NCBI GenBank assembly: GCA_902472225.1
Contig: CABRNB010000045.1
Span: forward strand, 1-21,780
Reading direction: 5' to 3'
Length of the DNA: 21,780 bases
From: Caccousia sp900752115
GTDB taxonomy: Bacteria; Bacillota; Clostridia; Oscillospirales; Acutalibacteraceae
This document shows positions 6,886 through 14,773 of the stretch, piece by piece. Under the pieces are notes generated by a model, which saw nothing but the letters and a program-made list of their open reading frames with translations, made no database searches and had not been told where the DNA came from. Within the stretch, counting starts at the first letter, position 1; every line of letters begins with the position of its first letter. The translations under genes were made by a program, and so were the position numbers.

Positions 6886-6914
6886 AGAATAGCAAAAAAG
6901 AGAAGGATTGTCAA
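6886..6914 (-). promoter_or_regulatory. strong sigma-A promoter of scfA-scfB
   Basis: On the minus strand a perfect TTGACA (6914-6909), a 17-bp spacer and TATTCT (6891-6886). The predicted start near 6879 leaves a leader of about 74 nt before the scfA ATG. Confidence 0.8.
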
Positions 6915-6950
6915 TCGGTGACTCTGTTTTCGCAAGAAGAGCGGGGACAC

Positions 6951-6978
6951 GGCCGTTCCCGCTGTCCCGTGAACGGCC
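6951..6978 (-). terminator. GC-rich hairpin downstream of citrate synthase
   Basis: On the minus strand GGCCGTTC (6978-6971) and GAACGGCC (6958-6951) form an 8-bp stem with a 12-nt loop. GGGACA and TGTCCC in the same stretch allow a competing fold. There is no U run, so this may be a weak or Rho-assisted terminator or a 3' stabilising structure. It lies 55 bp after the stop codon. Confidence 0.4.
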
Positions 6979-7033
6979 GCCCCTCTGCATGGGTCTGATA
7001 AACGCTGTATGTATCTGCACGTTCGGAGAACGC

Positions 7034-8413
7034 TCAGCGATTCTCCAGAGTGATGTAATCGCGGCGCTCCGAAATGCTCTTATAGGCCGGACGAATAATC
7101 TTACCGACATTGATCTGCTCCTCAAGCAGGTGTGCGCTCCAGCCCGCGATACGGGCCATGGCAAACACAGGAGTGAACAGCTCTGTCGGCAGACCCAGCA
7201 TATGATACACAAAGCCGCTGTAGAAATCGATGTTCGCGCTGACGCCCTTGTAAATACGCCGCTCCTCGCCAATTACCTGCGGAGCAAGACGCTCGACGAG
7301 CGAGTACAAACCGTACTCCTTCTCCATGTTTTTCTCCTTGGCCAGTCTCTCCACGAATGACTTGAAGATATTGGCACGCGGATCGGAAATCGAGTAAACA
7401 GCATGGCCCATACCATAAATCAAGCCAGCCTTGTCAAAGGCCTGCTTGTGCAGGAGAGCCCGCAAATAATCGCCAACCTTCTTCTCATCCGTCCAATCGT
7501 CAATTTCCGCCTTCATGGCCTCAAACATCTGAACCACCTTGATATTCGCACCGCCGTGTCTCGGGCCCTTAAGCGAGCCCAGAGCGGCCGCAATCACGGA
7601 ATAAACGTCGGAACCGGAGGAAGTCACCACATGCGTGGTGAAAGTCGAGTTATTGCCGCCGCCGTGTTCTGCATGCAGCACGAGAGCAAGGTCGAGGATA
7701 CGAGCTTCCAGATCCGTATACTTGCTGTCGATACGCAGCATGTGCAGAATATTTTCCGCCGTCGAGAGCTCCGGGCGGGGCGAATGAATAAAGAAGCTGT
7801 TGTTGAGACGGTCGGCGTCATAGCAATATGCCTGATAGCCGTATACGGCCAGCTGCGGGAAAAGCGCAATAAGCTCAATGCACTGGCGCAGAACGTTCGC
7901 GCGCGAAGTATCGTTCGCCTTCTCATCGTATGCATACAGCGTCAGAACACTGCGGGCCAGCGTATTCATCATGTCCTTTGTGGGAGCCTTCATGATGATA
8001 TCGCGTACGAAATTCGTCGGCAGCGAACGGTAGCGCGTCAGAAGAGCACGAAAATCGGAAAGCTGCTCCGCAGTCGGCAGATCGCCGAACAGCAGCAGAT
8101 AAATGGTTTCCTCAAAGCCAAAACGCTTCTCTTTGATAAAACCGGCCACAATTTCCTCGATATCATAGCCGCGATAAAAAAGCTTGCCGTCGCAGGGAAC
8201 GGTTTTCCCGTCCACTACCTTGCTGGACTGAATATCAGAAATCTCTGTCAGACCTGTGAGAACGCCTTTTCCGTTGATATCGCGCAGACCGCGCTTCACG
8301 TCATATTTCTCATACAAGCTCGTATCAATGGTGCTGTGCTCCTCGCAAAGACTTGCATAGCGCTCCATCTCCGGTGTAATCGCAAACAAATCAAATTCGT
8401 CATTTTTTGCCAT
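7034..8413 (-). CDS. citrate synthase (citrate/2-methylcitrate synthase family)
   Basis: A 459-residue enzyme that condenses acetyl-CoA with oxaloacetate to give citrate. The catalytic signature is clear: HAEHGGGNNST (His247, His250), GPRHGGAN (His286), GMGHAVYSISDPRA (His337) and NIDFYSGF (Asp396). A glycine-rich hinge and the C-terminal arginine region NVGKIIRP are present. At about 460 residues with an N-terminal extension of about 60 residues, it matches the longer form common in Clostridia rather than the roughly 370-residue Bacillus enzymes. The start ATG 8413 has GGAG 9 nt upstream. No aconitase or isocitrate dehydrogenase gene is adjacent; in such anaerobes the enzyme usually feeds a partial cycle for glutamate synthesis (inference). 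It is a single-gene unit with its own promoter at 8509-8537. Confidence 0.95.
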   Translation of the reverse strand: MAKNDEFDLFAITPEMERYASLCEEHSTIDTSLYEKYDVKRGLRDINGKGVLTGLTEISDIQSSKVVDGKTVPCDGKLFYRGYDIEEIVAGFIKEKRFGFEETIYLLLFGDLPTAEQLSDFRALLTRYRSLPTNFVRDIIMKAPTKDMMNTLARSVLTLYAYDEKANDTSRANVLRQCIELIALFPQLAVYGYQAYCYDADRLNNSFFIHSPRPELSTAENILHMLRIDSKYTDLEARILDLALVLHAEHGGGNNSTFTTHVVTSSGSDVYSVIAAALGSLKGPRHGGANIKVVQMFEAMKAEIDDWTDEKKVGDYLRALLHKQAFDKAGLIYGMGHAVYSISDPRANIFKSFVERLAKEKNMEKEYGLYSLVERLAPQVIGEERRIYKGVSANIDFYSGFVYHMLGLPTELFTPVFAMARIAGWSAHLLEEQINVGKIIRPAYKSISERRDYITLENR

Positions 8414-8508
8414 AGCGTAACTCTCCTCTCTGAATCCTTGGTTTCAGCCCGATCCTGGCCGCAAACCGCTTCATACTTTCGCTTTCACAGCTTACATATT
8501 TGTTTACT

Positions 8509-8537
8509 ATTATACATGATATCCGCTATACATGCAA
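8509..8537 (-). promoter_or_regulatory. promoter of the citrate synthase gene with 8-bp direct repeats
   Basis: On the minus strand TTGCAT (8537-8532), a 17-bp spacer and a perfect TATAAT (8514-8509). The octamer CATGTATA occurs twice with a period of 16 bp, once overlapping the -35 and once overlapping the -10, so a repressor binding there could block RNA polymerase. Confidence 0.7.
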
Positions 8538-8584
8538 ATCTATAATTGTGAACTACTTATAAATTTTTAAAAATGATGTATAAA

Positions 8585-8621
8585 AATAAAAAAACAGCGG
8601 AGCTATTCTAAGCTCCGCTGT
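8585..8621 (-). terminator. intrinsic terminator of the rpiR-cmk-ispH/rpsA operon
   Basis: On the minus strand ACAGCGGAGCT (8621-8611) pairs perfectly with AGCTCCGCTGT (8604-8594) around a 6-nt loop, followed by a T-rich run of nine bases interrupted once (8593-8585). Confidence 0.94.
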
Positions 8622-8650
8622 TCTAAACAAATGCATATAAAACGGAAGAA

Positions 8651-10624
8651 TTACTCCTCGACAGGAGCCTCCTCGGAGGCGTTGGCCTGCTCATCCTCGA
8701 GCAGAGCGCGAATGGAAAGGCTGACGCGCTTCTTCTCAAAGTCGATCTCGGTGATCTTTACCTTCACAACGTCGCCGTTCTTCAGAACATCCTGCGGCTT
8801 CTCAATGCGATGATCGGCAATCTGAGAAATGTGAATCAGGCCGTCGATGCCGGGAATGATGCGAGCAAACGCGCCAAACGTCGTCATGCCGACAACCGTC
8901 GCGTCCACAACACTGCCCACCGGATAATCACGGCGGAGAACCTCCCACGGATTGTCCTCCTGACGCTTGTAACCGAGGGAAATCTTGCCCTTCTCGCGGT
9001 CCAGGCCCTTAATATACACCTTAACCGTATCGCCCACATTCACAACCTCGCTCGGATGCTTGATGCGATCCCAGGACAGCTCGGAGATGTGGATCATGCC
9101 GTCAACGCCGCCCAGGTCCACAAAGGCGCCGTAGGAGGTCAGGCTCTTCACCGTGCCGGTGTACTCCTTGCCCTCTTCAGCCGTCTCCCAGAACTTCTCG
9201 GCAAGCGCCTTGCGCTCATCGGCAAGAACGGAACGAATGGAACCAACCGCACGGCGGCGGCCACGGTTCACTTCGATGATGCGGAAACGCACGTCCTTCT
9301 TCAGCAGGCCCTCAAGCGGCTCGCCGCGGGAAGCGGTAGCCTGAGAAGCGGGGATAAAGACGCGAACGCCGTGCGTCACGGCGATGATGCCGCCCTTGGG
9401 CAGAATCTCGGTCACGGTACCGTCGAGAATGGTGCCGTCCTCGGCAGCCGCGGTCACAGCCTCCCAGCCCTTGGCAGCGTCCAGACGCTTCTTGGAAAGC
9501 ATAATCGTGCCTTCCTGATCGTTGGTGCGCATAATCAGCAGCTCGATCTCATCGCCAACCTTGACGATATCCTCGGGCTTCACATTCGGATCGGCGGACA
9601 GCTCGTCCACGGGAACAAAACCTGCCTGCTTTCTGCCGACGTCGACATAGACCTCGTTGGGCGCAATTCTGATAACCACACCGCGGACCTTCTCGTCTGT
9701 ATTAAAACTTTTGAGGGACTCTTCGAGCATCGCCTCAAAGCTGGCGCCATCCTCCATCACGTTAAGCTCCTGATTTTCCTTCATTTCTGTCATGGTAACA
9801 AGTACCTCCTTTATAATGCTTGCCGGTGTGGATGCACCAGCAGTGATGCCAACGGCATTTGCTCCCCGCAGCGCGTCGAGAGGAAGCTCCCGCGCGTCCT
9901 CTACAAAATAAGAGGCGCAATTCCTCCTGCATACGTCAAAGAGCTTGGCCGTGTTGGAACTTTGCCGCCCTCCGACGATAATCATGGCGTCACAGGCGCG
10001 TGAAAGCGCCTCCGCCTCCGATTGACGATTTGCAGTAGCATTACATATTGTATCAAAAATTGCGGCATTTGTATATACCCTTTTCACGATTTTCAAACTA
10101 TTTTTCCATTCGTGAAGCGAAAAAGTTGTCTGAGACACAACACAGATTGGTTTTTTACACAAATCTGCATGGTTTTTGGAAAAATTTTCTAGCTCCTCTG
10201 CATCGGAAAATACAAAGCATTCCCCTTCACAGTGTCCCACAATCCCCTGTACCTCCGGATGTTCCCGGTTTCCGGCAATCAGAACAAAGCGTCCTTCCCC
10301 GGAGGCCTGCTGCACAATTCGGTGAATTTTGGACACAAACGGACAGGTCGCATCCACACAGCGCACGCCGCAGCGCTCCGCTTCCTCCAAAACAGCGCGC
10401 GCAACGCCGTGGGAACGAATCACCAGCACGCCTTCCCGCGCCTCGGAAGGTTCCTTCGCAATCCGTACACCGCGCGCCTCGAGCGATGCAAGGGTCTGCG
10501 GGTTGTGGATGATGGGACCAAGCGTCCACACGCGTTCTCCTTCGTCAAGCAGCCTGTTCACCGTCTCTACGGCCCGATTTACACCGAAGCAGAAGCCAGC
10601 CGTTTTTGCCACAGTAATCTTCAA
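8651..10624 (-). CDS. ispH: fusion of HMBPP reductase (IspH) and ribosomal protein S1
   Basis: A 657-residue two-part protein. Residues 1-280 are IspH, the last enzyme of the methylerythritol phosphate pathway, which reduces HMBPP to IPP and DMAPP. The three 4Fe-4S ligands are Cys12 (FCFGVNRA), Cys94 (DATCPFV) and Cys194 (DTICNAT), with the SHGV and EHPEV motifs. Residues 311-638 carry four S1 RNA-binding repeats (about 311-380, 396-465, 486-553, 569-638), as in ribosomal protein S1, followed by an acidic tail. This fusion is known from several Clostridia. The start is TTG at 10624, overlapping the plsC stop as TTGA, with GGAGG 7 nt upstream. A strong ribosome binding site inside the gene (9805-9812) before Met278 may allow separate synthesis of the S1 part. 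It is the last gene of its operon. Confidence 0.95.
   Translation of the reverse strand: MKITVAKTAGFCFGVNRAVETVNRLLDEGERVWTLGPIIHNPQTLASLEARGVRIAKEPSEAREGVLVIRSHGVARAVLEEAERCGVRCVDATCPFVSKIHRIVQQASGEGRFVLIAGNREHPEVQGIVGHCEGECFVFSDAEELENFSKNHADLCKKPICVVSQTTFSLHEWKNSLKIVKRVYTNAAIFDTICNATANRQSEAEALSRACDAMIIVGGRQSSNTAKLFDVCRRNCASYFVEDARELPLDALRGANAVGITAGASTPASIIKEVLVTMTEMKENQELNVMEDGASFEAMLEESLKSFNTDEKVRGVVIRIAPNEVYVDVGRKQAGFVPVDELSADPNVKPEDIVKVGDEIELLIMRTNDQEGTIMLSKKRLDAAKGWEAVTAAAEDGTILDGTVTEILPKGGIIAVTHGVRVFIPASQATASRGEPLEGLLKKDVRFRIIEVNRGRRRAVGSIRSVLADERKALAEKFWETAEEGKEYTGTVKSLTSYGAFVDLGGVDGMIHISELSWDRIKHPSEVVNVGDTVKVYIKGLDREKGKISLGYKRQEDNPWEVLRRDYPVGSVVDATVVGMTTFGAFARIIPGIDGLIHISQIADHRIEKPQDVLKNGDVVKVKITEIDFEKKRVSLSIRALLEDEQANASEEAPVEE
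9791..9812 (-). promoter_or_regulatory. internal ribosome binding site and start codon for a free S1 domain
   Basis: On the minus strand AAAGGAGG (9812-9805) lies 11 nt before an in-frame ATG (9793-9791), codon 278 of the fusion, exactly at the IspH-S1 junction. A second in-frame ATG follows three codons later. The product from Met278 would be 380 residues containing all four S1 repeats. The bases also encode IKEV, common at the end of IspH, so chance cannot be excluded. Confidence 0.5.
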
Positions 10625-11226
10625 TGCTTTTCCTCCAATAAGGTGTTGATTTCCTTTGACAGCCTGGCTGACGCACGTCTCAGGCCGCCGCGGGCGGTCT
10701 CCCCGCCCAAAAGTTCTCCGGCGGATATGGGAGAACCGAAACGAACCGTCACACGGCTGCGAAAACGAAGCAGCTCTCCCTCACAGTAGATGCTGACCGG
10801 AAGGACCGGCGCTCCCGACTTTTCCGCCAGCAGCGCAAAGCCCGCTTTCGGCTGAAACGGGGAGGTATCGAAGATAACACGCCCCTGAGGAAAAATCCCC
10901 AGCACGCCTCCCGCATCAAGGATCTCCAGCGCCGTGCGCAGCGAGGAAGCGTCCCCCTTGTCGCGCTGCACCGGGAAAGCCCCGGCCGTGCGCAGAAACC
11001 AGGCAGCCAGCCGTCCGTGTTCCTCGAAAAGCTCCGATTTTGCCATAAAGCGCAGCTGACGGCGAAACGGAACGGCAAGAAGCAGCGGATCAATAACCGA
11101 CCGGTGATTGCAGCAGACAATCAGCGGCCCGGCAGACGGTATATGGTCCGTCCCACGATAATGCACATCAAAGAGAAGACGGGCAAGCGGGCCAAGCAGA
11201 CGCAGCAGAAAAAAATACAGCCTCAT
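10621..11226 (-). CDS. plsC: 1-acyl-sn-glycerol-3-phosphate acyltransferase (PlsC family), second copy
   Basis: A 201-residue membrane-associated acyltransferase of phospholipid synthesis. The catalytic HX4D motif is NHRSVID (His41, Asp46). The LPLAT fold is supported by FMAKSELFEEHGRLAAWFLR and GAFPVQRDKGD. The third motif reads GIFPQGRV (residues 110-117) where most relatives have FPEGTRS, so the glutamate is replaced by glutamine and the threonine is missing. That may change acceptor binding or activity. A hydrophobic N-terminus (RLYFFLLRLLGPLARLLF) should hold it on the membrane. The ATG at 11226 overlaps the stop of the previous plsC as ATGA, and its own stop overlaps the ispH start, so translation is probably coupled. 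Whether the two copies act on different acyl chains cannot be told. Confidence 0.9.
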   Translation of the reverse strand: MRLYFFLLRLLGPLARLLFDVHYRGTDHIPSAGPLIVCCNHRSVIDPLLLAVPFRRQLRFMAKSELFEEHGRLAAWFLRTAGAFPVQRDKGDASSLRTALEILDAGGVLGIFPQGRVIFDTSPFQPKAGFALLAEKSGAPVLPVSIYCEGELLRFRSRVTVRFGSPISAGELLGGETARGGLRRASARLSKEINTLLEEKH

Positions 11227-11870
11227 CCCTCAAGTTCCCGCAGATCACGTTCCCGCATCTCTGCGATTTTCCCCATGACCAGACGGCTTGCGCTGCGGTA
11301 TTCGGTGCCTTTTCCCTCGCGGATACCAAGCTCCTGCGGCTGAATCAGCTCACCATAGGAAACAATGGCGCGGTGAAAAAGCTTCGGCAGCTTACTGCCA
11401 ATCGGAGTAATACACACCGGAACAATAGGCACATTGTGCTGGTGCGCGAGCATCACCGCTCCTGCCTTTGGCTGACCCAGCTCGCCGTCGCGGGAACGGG
11501 TACCCTCAATGAAGATTCCCATGATATCGCCGCGGCGAAGAACTTCTCCCGCGTGGTCAATCGCTCCCACGTCCCCGCGTCCGCGCTGCACCGGAATGCA
11601 GCCAAGAGACCGCAGAAGCCAGGCAAGCGGCTTGTTCTGAAACAGTTCCGCCTTGGAGAGAAAATAAATCTGGCGCTTTTCGATGCTCGCGAGACGAAGC
11701 GGATCGGAAATGCCAAGATGATTGGCACAGAGAATAAAATTGGTATCCTTCGGCACATTTTCCCATCCCTTGACACGATATGGAATAAACGGCCGGACAA
11801 CAGGCTGCGCCACGATCTTTCCAAACGCATAAAGAGGCGTTTTTTTGTTTCCTTTCTTCTGCCTGCTCAT
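11223..11870 (-). CDS. plsC: 1-acyl-sn-glycerol-3-phosphate acyltransferase (PlsC family), first copy
   Basis: A 215-residue protein with all standard PlsC motifs: NHLGISD (HX4D; His51, Asp56), IYFLSKAELFQNKPLAWLL, GCIPVQRGRGD, and FIEGTRSRDGE (residues 120-130), the canonical glycerol-phosphate binding motif. It should transfer an acyl group to the 2-position of lysophosphatidic acid. A basic N-terminus (MSRQKKGNKK) precedes a short hydrophobic helix, suggesting peripheral membrane attachment. It starts 4 bp after the cmk stop and overlaps the second plsC by 4 bp. The order cmk-plsC-ispH is a familiar arrangement in Clostridia. Confidence 0.92.
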   Translation of the reverse strand: MSRQKKGNKKTPLYAFGKIVAQPVVRPFIPYRVKGWENVPKDTNFILCANHLGISDPLRLASIEKRQIYFLSKAELFQNKPLAWLLRSLGCIPVQRGRGDVGAIDHAGEVLRRGDIMGIFIEGTRSRDGELGQPKAGAVMLAHQHNVPIVPVCITPIGSKLPKLFHRAIVSYGELIQPQELGIREGKGTEYRSASRLVMGKIAEMRERDLRELEG

Positions 11871-11874
11871 ACCG

Positions 11875-12540
11875 TCACGCCTCCCCCTTTTTCGTCAGCT
11901 CAACAATCCGATCCACAACCTCATCCAGCGTAAGACCGGTACTGTCAAGAAGAACAGCGTCCTCCGCGGGACGCAGAGGCGCGACAGCACGATGAGAATC
12001 CTGATAATCACGCTCAATCATGTCCGCGAGGATCTGGTCAAAATCAGCCTGCTCCCCTTTTGCCCGCATCTCTTCACAGCGGCGGCGCGCCCGCTCTTCC
12101 GGCGAGGCGGTGAGATAAATCTTCACCTGCGCCCAGGGAAGGACGACAGTGCCGATATCACGCCCATCCATAATCACGCTGTTGTGCTTCGCCAAATCCT
12201 GCTGCAGGTCAAAGAGAAAGCGCCGCACACAGGGCAGAGCCGAAAAATCGGAGGCAGCCCGCGAGGCTTCCGGCGTGCGGATGTTTCCCGTCACGTCTTC
12301 TCCGTTGACGAGAACCCGCTGTCCCTCCTCTGCAAAGCGGAGCGACACCTCCAGCCCATGCAGAGCCTCCTCCACGCGCCCCTCCTCCGAGGCGGAAAGG
12401 CCGAGAGCGCGCATATGGCATCCCACCGCGCGGTACATCGCCCCCGTGTCCACATAAAGAAAACCAAGCCGTTTCGCCGCAGCCCGGGCCGCCGTGCTCT
12501 TTCCCGCTCCGGCCGGTCCGTCAATTGCAACTGCTGTCAT
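11875..12540 (-). CDS. cmk: cytidylate kinase
   Basis: A 221-residue kinase that phosphorylates CMP and dCMP to the diphosphates, recycling the CMP released by phospholipid synthesis and RNA turnover. It shows the P-loop GPAGAGKST (residues 8-16), DTGAMYRA (31-38), the CMP-binding DGRDIGTVV (125-133), and the lid region with ARRRCEE and IERDYQDSHR. Length is normal for the family. The ATG at 12540 overlaps the stop of the upstream flavoprotein gene as ATGA (12540-12537). An upstream extension of this frame lies inside that gene and is not real coding. It is followed 4 bp later by plsC, in keeping with a link to lipid synthesis. Confidence 0.95.
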   Translation of the reverse strand: MTAVAIDGPAGAGKSTAARAAAKRLGFLYVDTGAMYRAVGCHMRALGLSASEEGRVEEALHGLEVSLRFAEEGQRVLVNGEDVTGNIRTPEASRAASDFSALPCVRRFLFDLQQDLAKHNSVIMDGRDIGTVVLPWAQVKIYLTASPEERARRRCEEMRAKGEQADFDQILADMIERDYQDSHRAVAPLRPAEDAVLLDSTGLTLDEVVDRIVELTKKGEA

Positions 12541-13802
12541 TGCAGAATTCCTCCTTTTTCTCCTCGCTTTGATGCAATGGCTTCCGCCGCTGCCCGTCCT
12601 GTGGAAAAAGCGATCTGCAAATTGAAACCGCCGGTATATGCGTCCACATCGACAACCTCGCCTGCAAAATACAGGCCTGACACAAGCCTTGATTCCATGG
12701 TTTTCGGGTTCAGTTCCTTCACACTCACGCCTCCCGAGGTCACGATCGCTTCCGCCAAAGACCGGAAGCCTTGAATCTCCACAGAGAAGCTTTTGAGCAA
12801 TTGCAGGAAACCGCGCCGCATTTCCCGGGTAATCGCGTTGCATTTCAAGTCCCCGGGGATCCCCGAACGCCGTACCGCAACCGGAATCAGCTTGCGGGGA
12901 AGCAGCGCTCCCAGCGAGTTGACAAAGTCGCGGTTCTTATTTTCAGAAAAATCACGCTGCAGGCGGGCGTCAAGCTGCTCCGGCGAAAGAGCCGGCTTGA
13001 GATCGATGCGCGCCTCATAGCGCCCGGGCTCCATCTCCCGCAAATGACTGCTCGCACTGAGAATAACAGGCCCCGAAAGGCCGAAATGCGTAAAAAGGAG
13101 CTCTCCGAAATCAGAATAAATCTCCTTTTTCTTTCTCCGGTCCCAGACAGAAAGTCCGATGTTGCGCAGAGACAGGCCCATCATCTCACTGCAATCCTCC
13201 CCTTGCGCCACCAGCGGCACCAGCGAGGGACGAAGCGGCGTCACCGTATGTCCGGCCTGCTCCGCAAGACGGTAGCCGTCCCCGGTCGAACCGGTTGCGG
13301 GATAGGAAGCTCCTCCGCAGGCAATGAGGACGGCTCCTGCGAAAATTTCCTCTCCGCTTTGGAGCCGCACGCCCGCCGTGCGGCCCTCGTGCAGCAGGAG
13401 GCTCTGCACCGTTCCCCGGCGAACCTCGCAGCCGGCACGGCGCAGCCAGTCCCCCAGCGCGCCTGAAACATCCTTGGCGTGATCGGACACGGGAAACACC
13501 CGGTTTCCTCTTTCCGTCTTCACCGGAACGCCAAGCGATTCAAAAAACGCCATGGTATCCTGCGGCGTAAAGGATGAAACGGCGCCGTAAAGGAAACGGC
13601 CGTTGGAAGGAACGGACGCGATCAGCTCCTGCACGGAGCAGTTGTTGGTAAGATTGCAGCGGCCTTTCCCGGTGATATCAATTTTGCGTCCGAGACGCTC
13701 GTTTTTCTCCACCAGACAAACAGAGCAGCCCAGCTCCGCCGCGCGCCCGGCCGCCATCATCCCGGCCGCGCCGCCGCCTGCCACGATCAGATCAGGACTC
13801 AT
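12537..13802 (-). CDS. HI0933/YhiN family FAD-dependent oxidoreductase
   Basis: A 421-residue flavoprotein. The FAD-binding Rossmann motif GGGAAGMMAA is at residues 9-18, then TGKGRCNLTNN (44-54), GGASYPATGSTGDGY (about 163-177) and the C-terminal flavin-contacting stretch GLYFAGEVVDVDAYTGG. These mark the HI0933 (YhiN/BaiN-like) family. Members are soluble flavin oxidoreductases of largely unknown substrate; one clostridial member has been linked to bile acid reduction, but that cannot be assumed here. The ATG at 13802 overlaps the rpiR stop by 11 bp and its own stop overlaps cmk. In many Clostridia this gene sits upstream of cmk, so it is probably an old operon partner. Confidence 0.93.
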   Translation of the reverse strand: MSPDLIVAGGGAAGMMAAGRAAELGCSVCLVEKNERLGRKIDITGKGRCNLTNNCSVQELIASVPSNGRFLYGAVSSFTPQDTMAFFESLGVPVKTERGNRVFPVSDHAKDVSGALGDWLRRAGCEVRRGTVQSLLLHEGRTAGVRLQSGEEIFAGAVLIACGGASYPATGSTGDGYRLAEQAGHTVTPLRPSLVPLVAQGEDCSEMMGLSLRNIGLSVWDRRKKKEIYSDFGELLFTHFGLSGPVILSASSHLREMEPGRYEARIDLKPALSPEQLDARLQRDFSENKNRDFVNSLGALLPRKLIPVAVRRSGIPGDLKCNAITREMRRGFLQLLKSFSVEIQGFRSLAEAIVTSGGVSVKELNPKTMESRLVSGLYFAGEVVDVDAYTGGFNLQIAFSTGRAAAEAIASKRGEKGGILQ

Positions 13803-14673
13803 GTTCGCTCTTCTCGTCTACCTTTTCGTAAACGTTATATTCGTCCCACAGCCCTTCCAGCTTGGTGAAAGTTTCCTCCGCATCTTTCTTGCGCTTCATT
13901 GCGATGGTTACAATGAGAGCGTTGATCAGGCTCAGCGGCGCGCACAGCGAATCGACGATGGAGGCAATATCACTGCGGGCCAGCAGCAGATAATCGGCGG
14001 GCTGGGCCAGCGGGGACAGAGAGCTGTCCGTGATGGCGACAACCTTCGCTCCGCTCTTGCGGGCAAAATTCATCGCCTTAACGGCCTTGCGCGAATAACG
14101 CGGAAAGCTGATTCCGATTACGACGTCTCCTTCGTCGATACGGATCATCTGCTCAAAAATCTCCGCCTCGCTCGTAGACTGCACCAGAATGACGTTCTCA
14201 AGCAGCAGTTTCAGGTAATAGGAGATAAAGGTAGCCAGCGCAAGAGAACTGCGCGCGCCTAAAACATAAACGCGCCTTGCGTTCGCGATAGCGTCCGCCG
14301 CCGCATAAAAATTCTCATGGGACGTCTCCTCCATCGTACGGCGGATAATGTCCATATCCTGTGTGAACACCGAATCGAGAATATCGTTTGTGCCGATACG
14401 GTTGGCCGTTACGTTCATCCGCTGCACGCTGGTAAGCTTATTGCGGATCATCTCCTGCATGGCCTGCTGCAGCTCCGGATAACCGGTGTAGCCAATCTCG
14501 GTGGCAAAGCGTACCACCGTCGACTCACTGACGCCGACCGTCGCGCCAAGCCGCGACGCCGTCATAAACGCCACACGATCGTAATGCTCCATGATATATT
14601 TTGCGATCAGGCGCTGACCTTTCGAAAAGGTCGCCATTTTCTTTTGAATGCGCACCGTGAGTAAATTATTCAT
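13792..14673 (-). CDS. RpiR family transcriptional regulator (HTH plus SIS domain)
   Basis: A 293-residue regulator starting MNNLLTVRIQKKMATFSKGQRLIAKYI. Residues 1-77 form the RpiR-type helix-turn-helix, with LGATVGVSESTVVRFATEIG as the DNA-reading helices. Residues about 120-250 are a SIS (sugar isomerase) domain, with VYVLGARSS and VVIGISFPRYSRKAV as the phosphosugar-binding loops. Relatives sense sugar phosphates or amino sugars. The ATG at 14673 is preferred because the family begins here; upstream codons to 14766 run through the leader hairpin. It is the first gene of a six-gene operon with overlaps down to ispH/rpsA, so it may control or autoregulate that operon. No sugar uptake or sugar isomerase gene is adjacent. 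Confidence 0.92.
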   Translation of the reverse strand: MNNLLTVRIQKKMATFSKGQRLIAKYIMEHYDRVAFMTASRLGATVGVSESTVVRFATEIGYTGYPELQQAMQEMIRNKLTSVQRMNVTANRIGTNDILDSVFTQDMDIIRRTMEETSHENFYAAADAIANARRVYVLGARSSLALATFISYYLKLLLENVILVQSTSEAEIFEQMIRIDEGDVVIGISFPRYSRKAVKAMNFARKSGAKVVAITDSSLSPLAQPADYLLLARSDIASIVDSLCAPLSLINALIVTIAMKRKKDAEETFTKLEGLWDEYNVYEKVDEKSEHES

Positions 14674-14716
14674 GTCCGAATTCCATCCTCTGTTTCTTTT
14701 CTTGCGAACGAAAGAA

Positions 14717-14748
14717 GCCGGACGCTTTCTCCTGAGGATACGTCCGGC
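14717..14748 (-). promoter_or_regulatory. leader hairpin of the rpiR operon
   Basis: On the minus strand GCCGGACG (14748-14741) pairs with CGTCCGGC (14724-14717) over 8 bp with a 16-nt loop, followed by TTCTTTCGTT. It lies between the promoter and the rpiR start codon and could act as a weak attenuator or a protein-binding structure. Confidence 0.45.
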
Positions 14749-14773
14749 GAAATCAAACGACTCCACATTTAAT

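Noticed and set aside
8810..10003. Plus-strand open frame of 397 codons
   Set aside because: Antisense of the IspH-S1 fusion; the composition is typical of a shadow frame and there is no ribosome binding site.
12541..12843. N-terminal extension of cytidylate kinase to 322 residues
   Set aside because: It lies in another frame of the flavoprotein gene and resembles no kinase; the P-loop protein starts at 12540 with an ATGA overlap.
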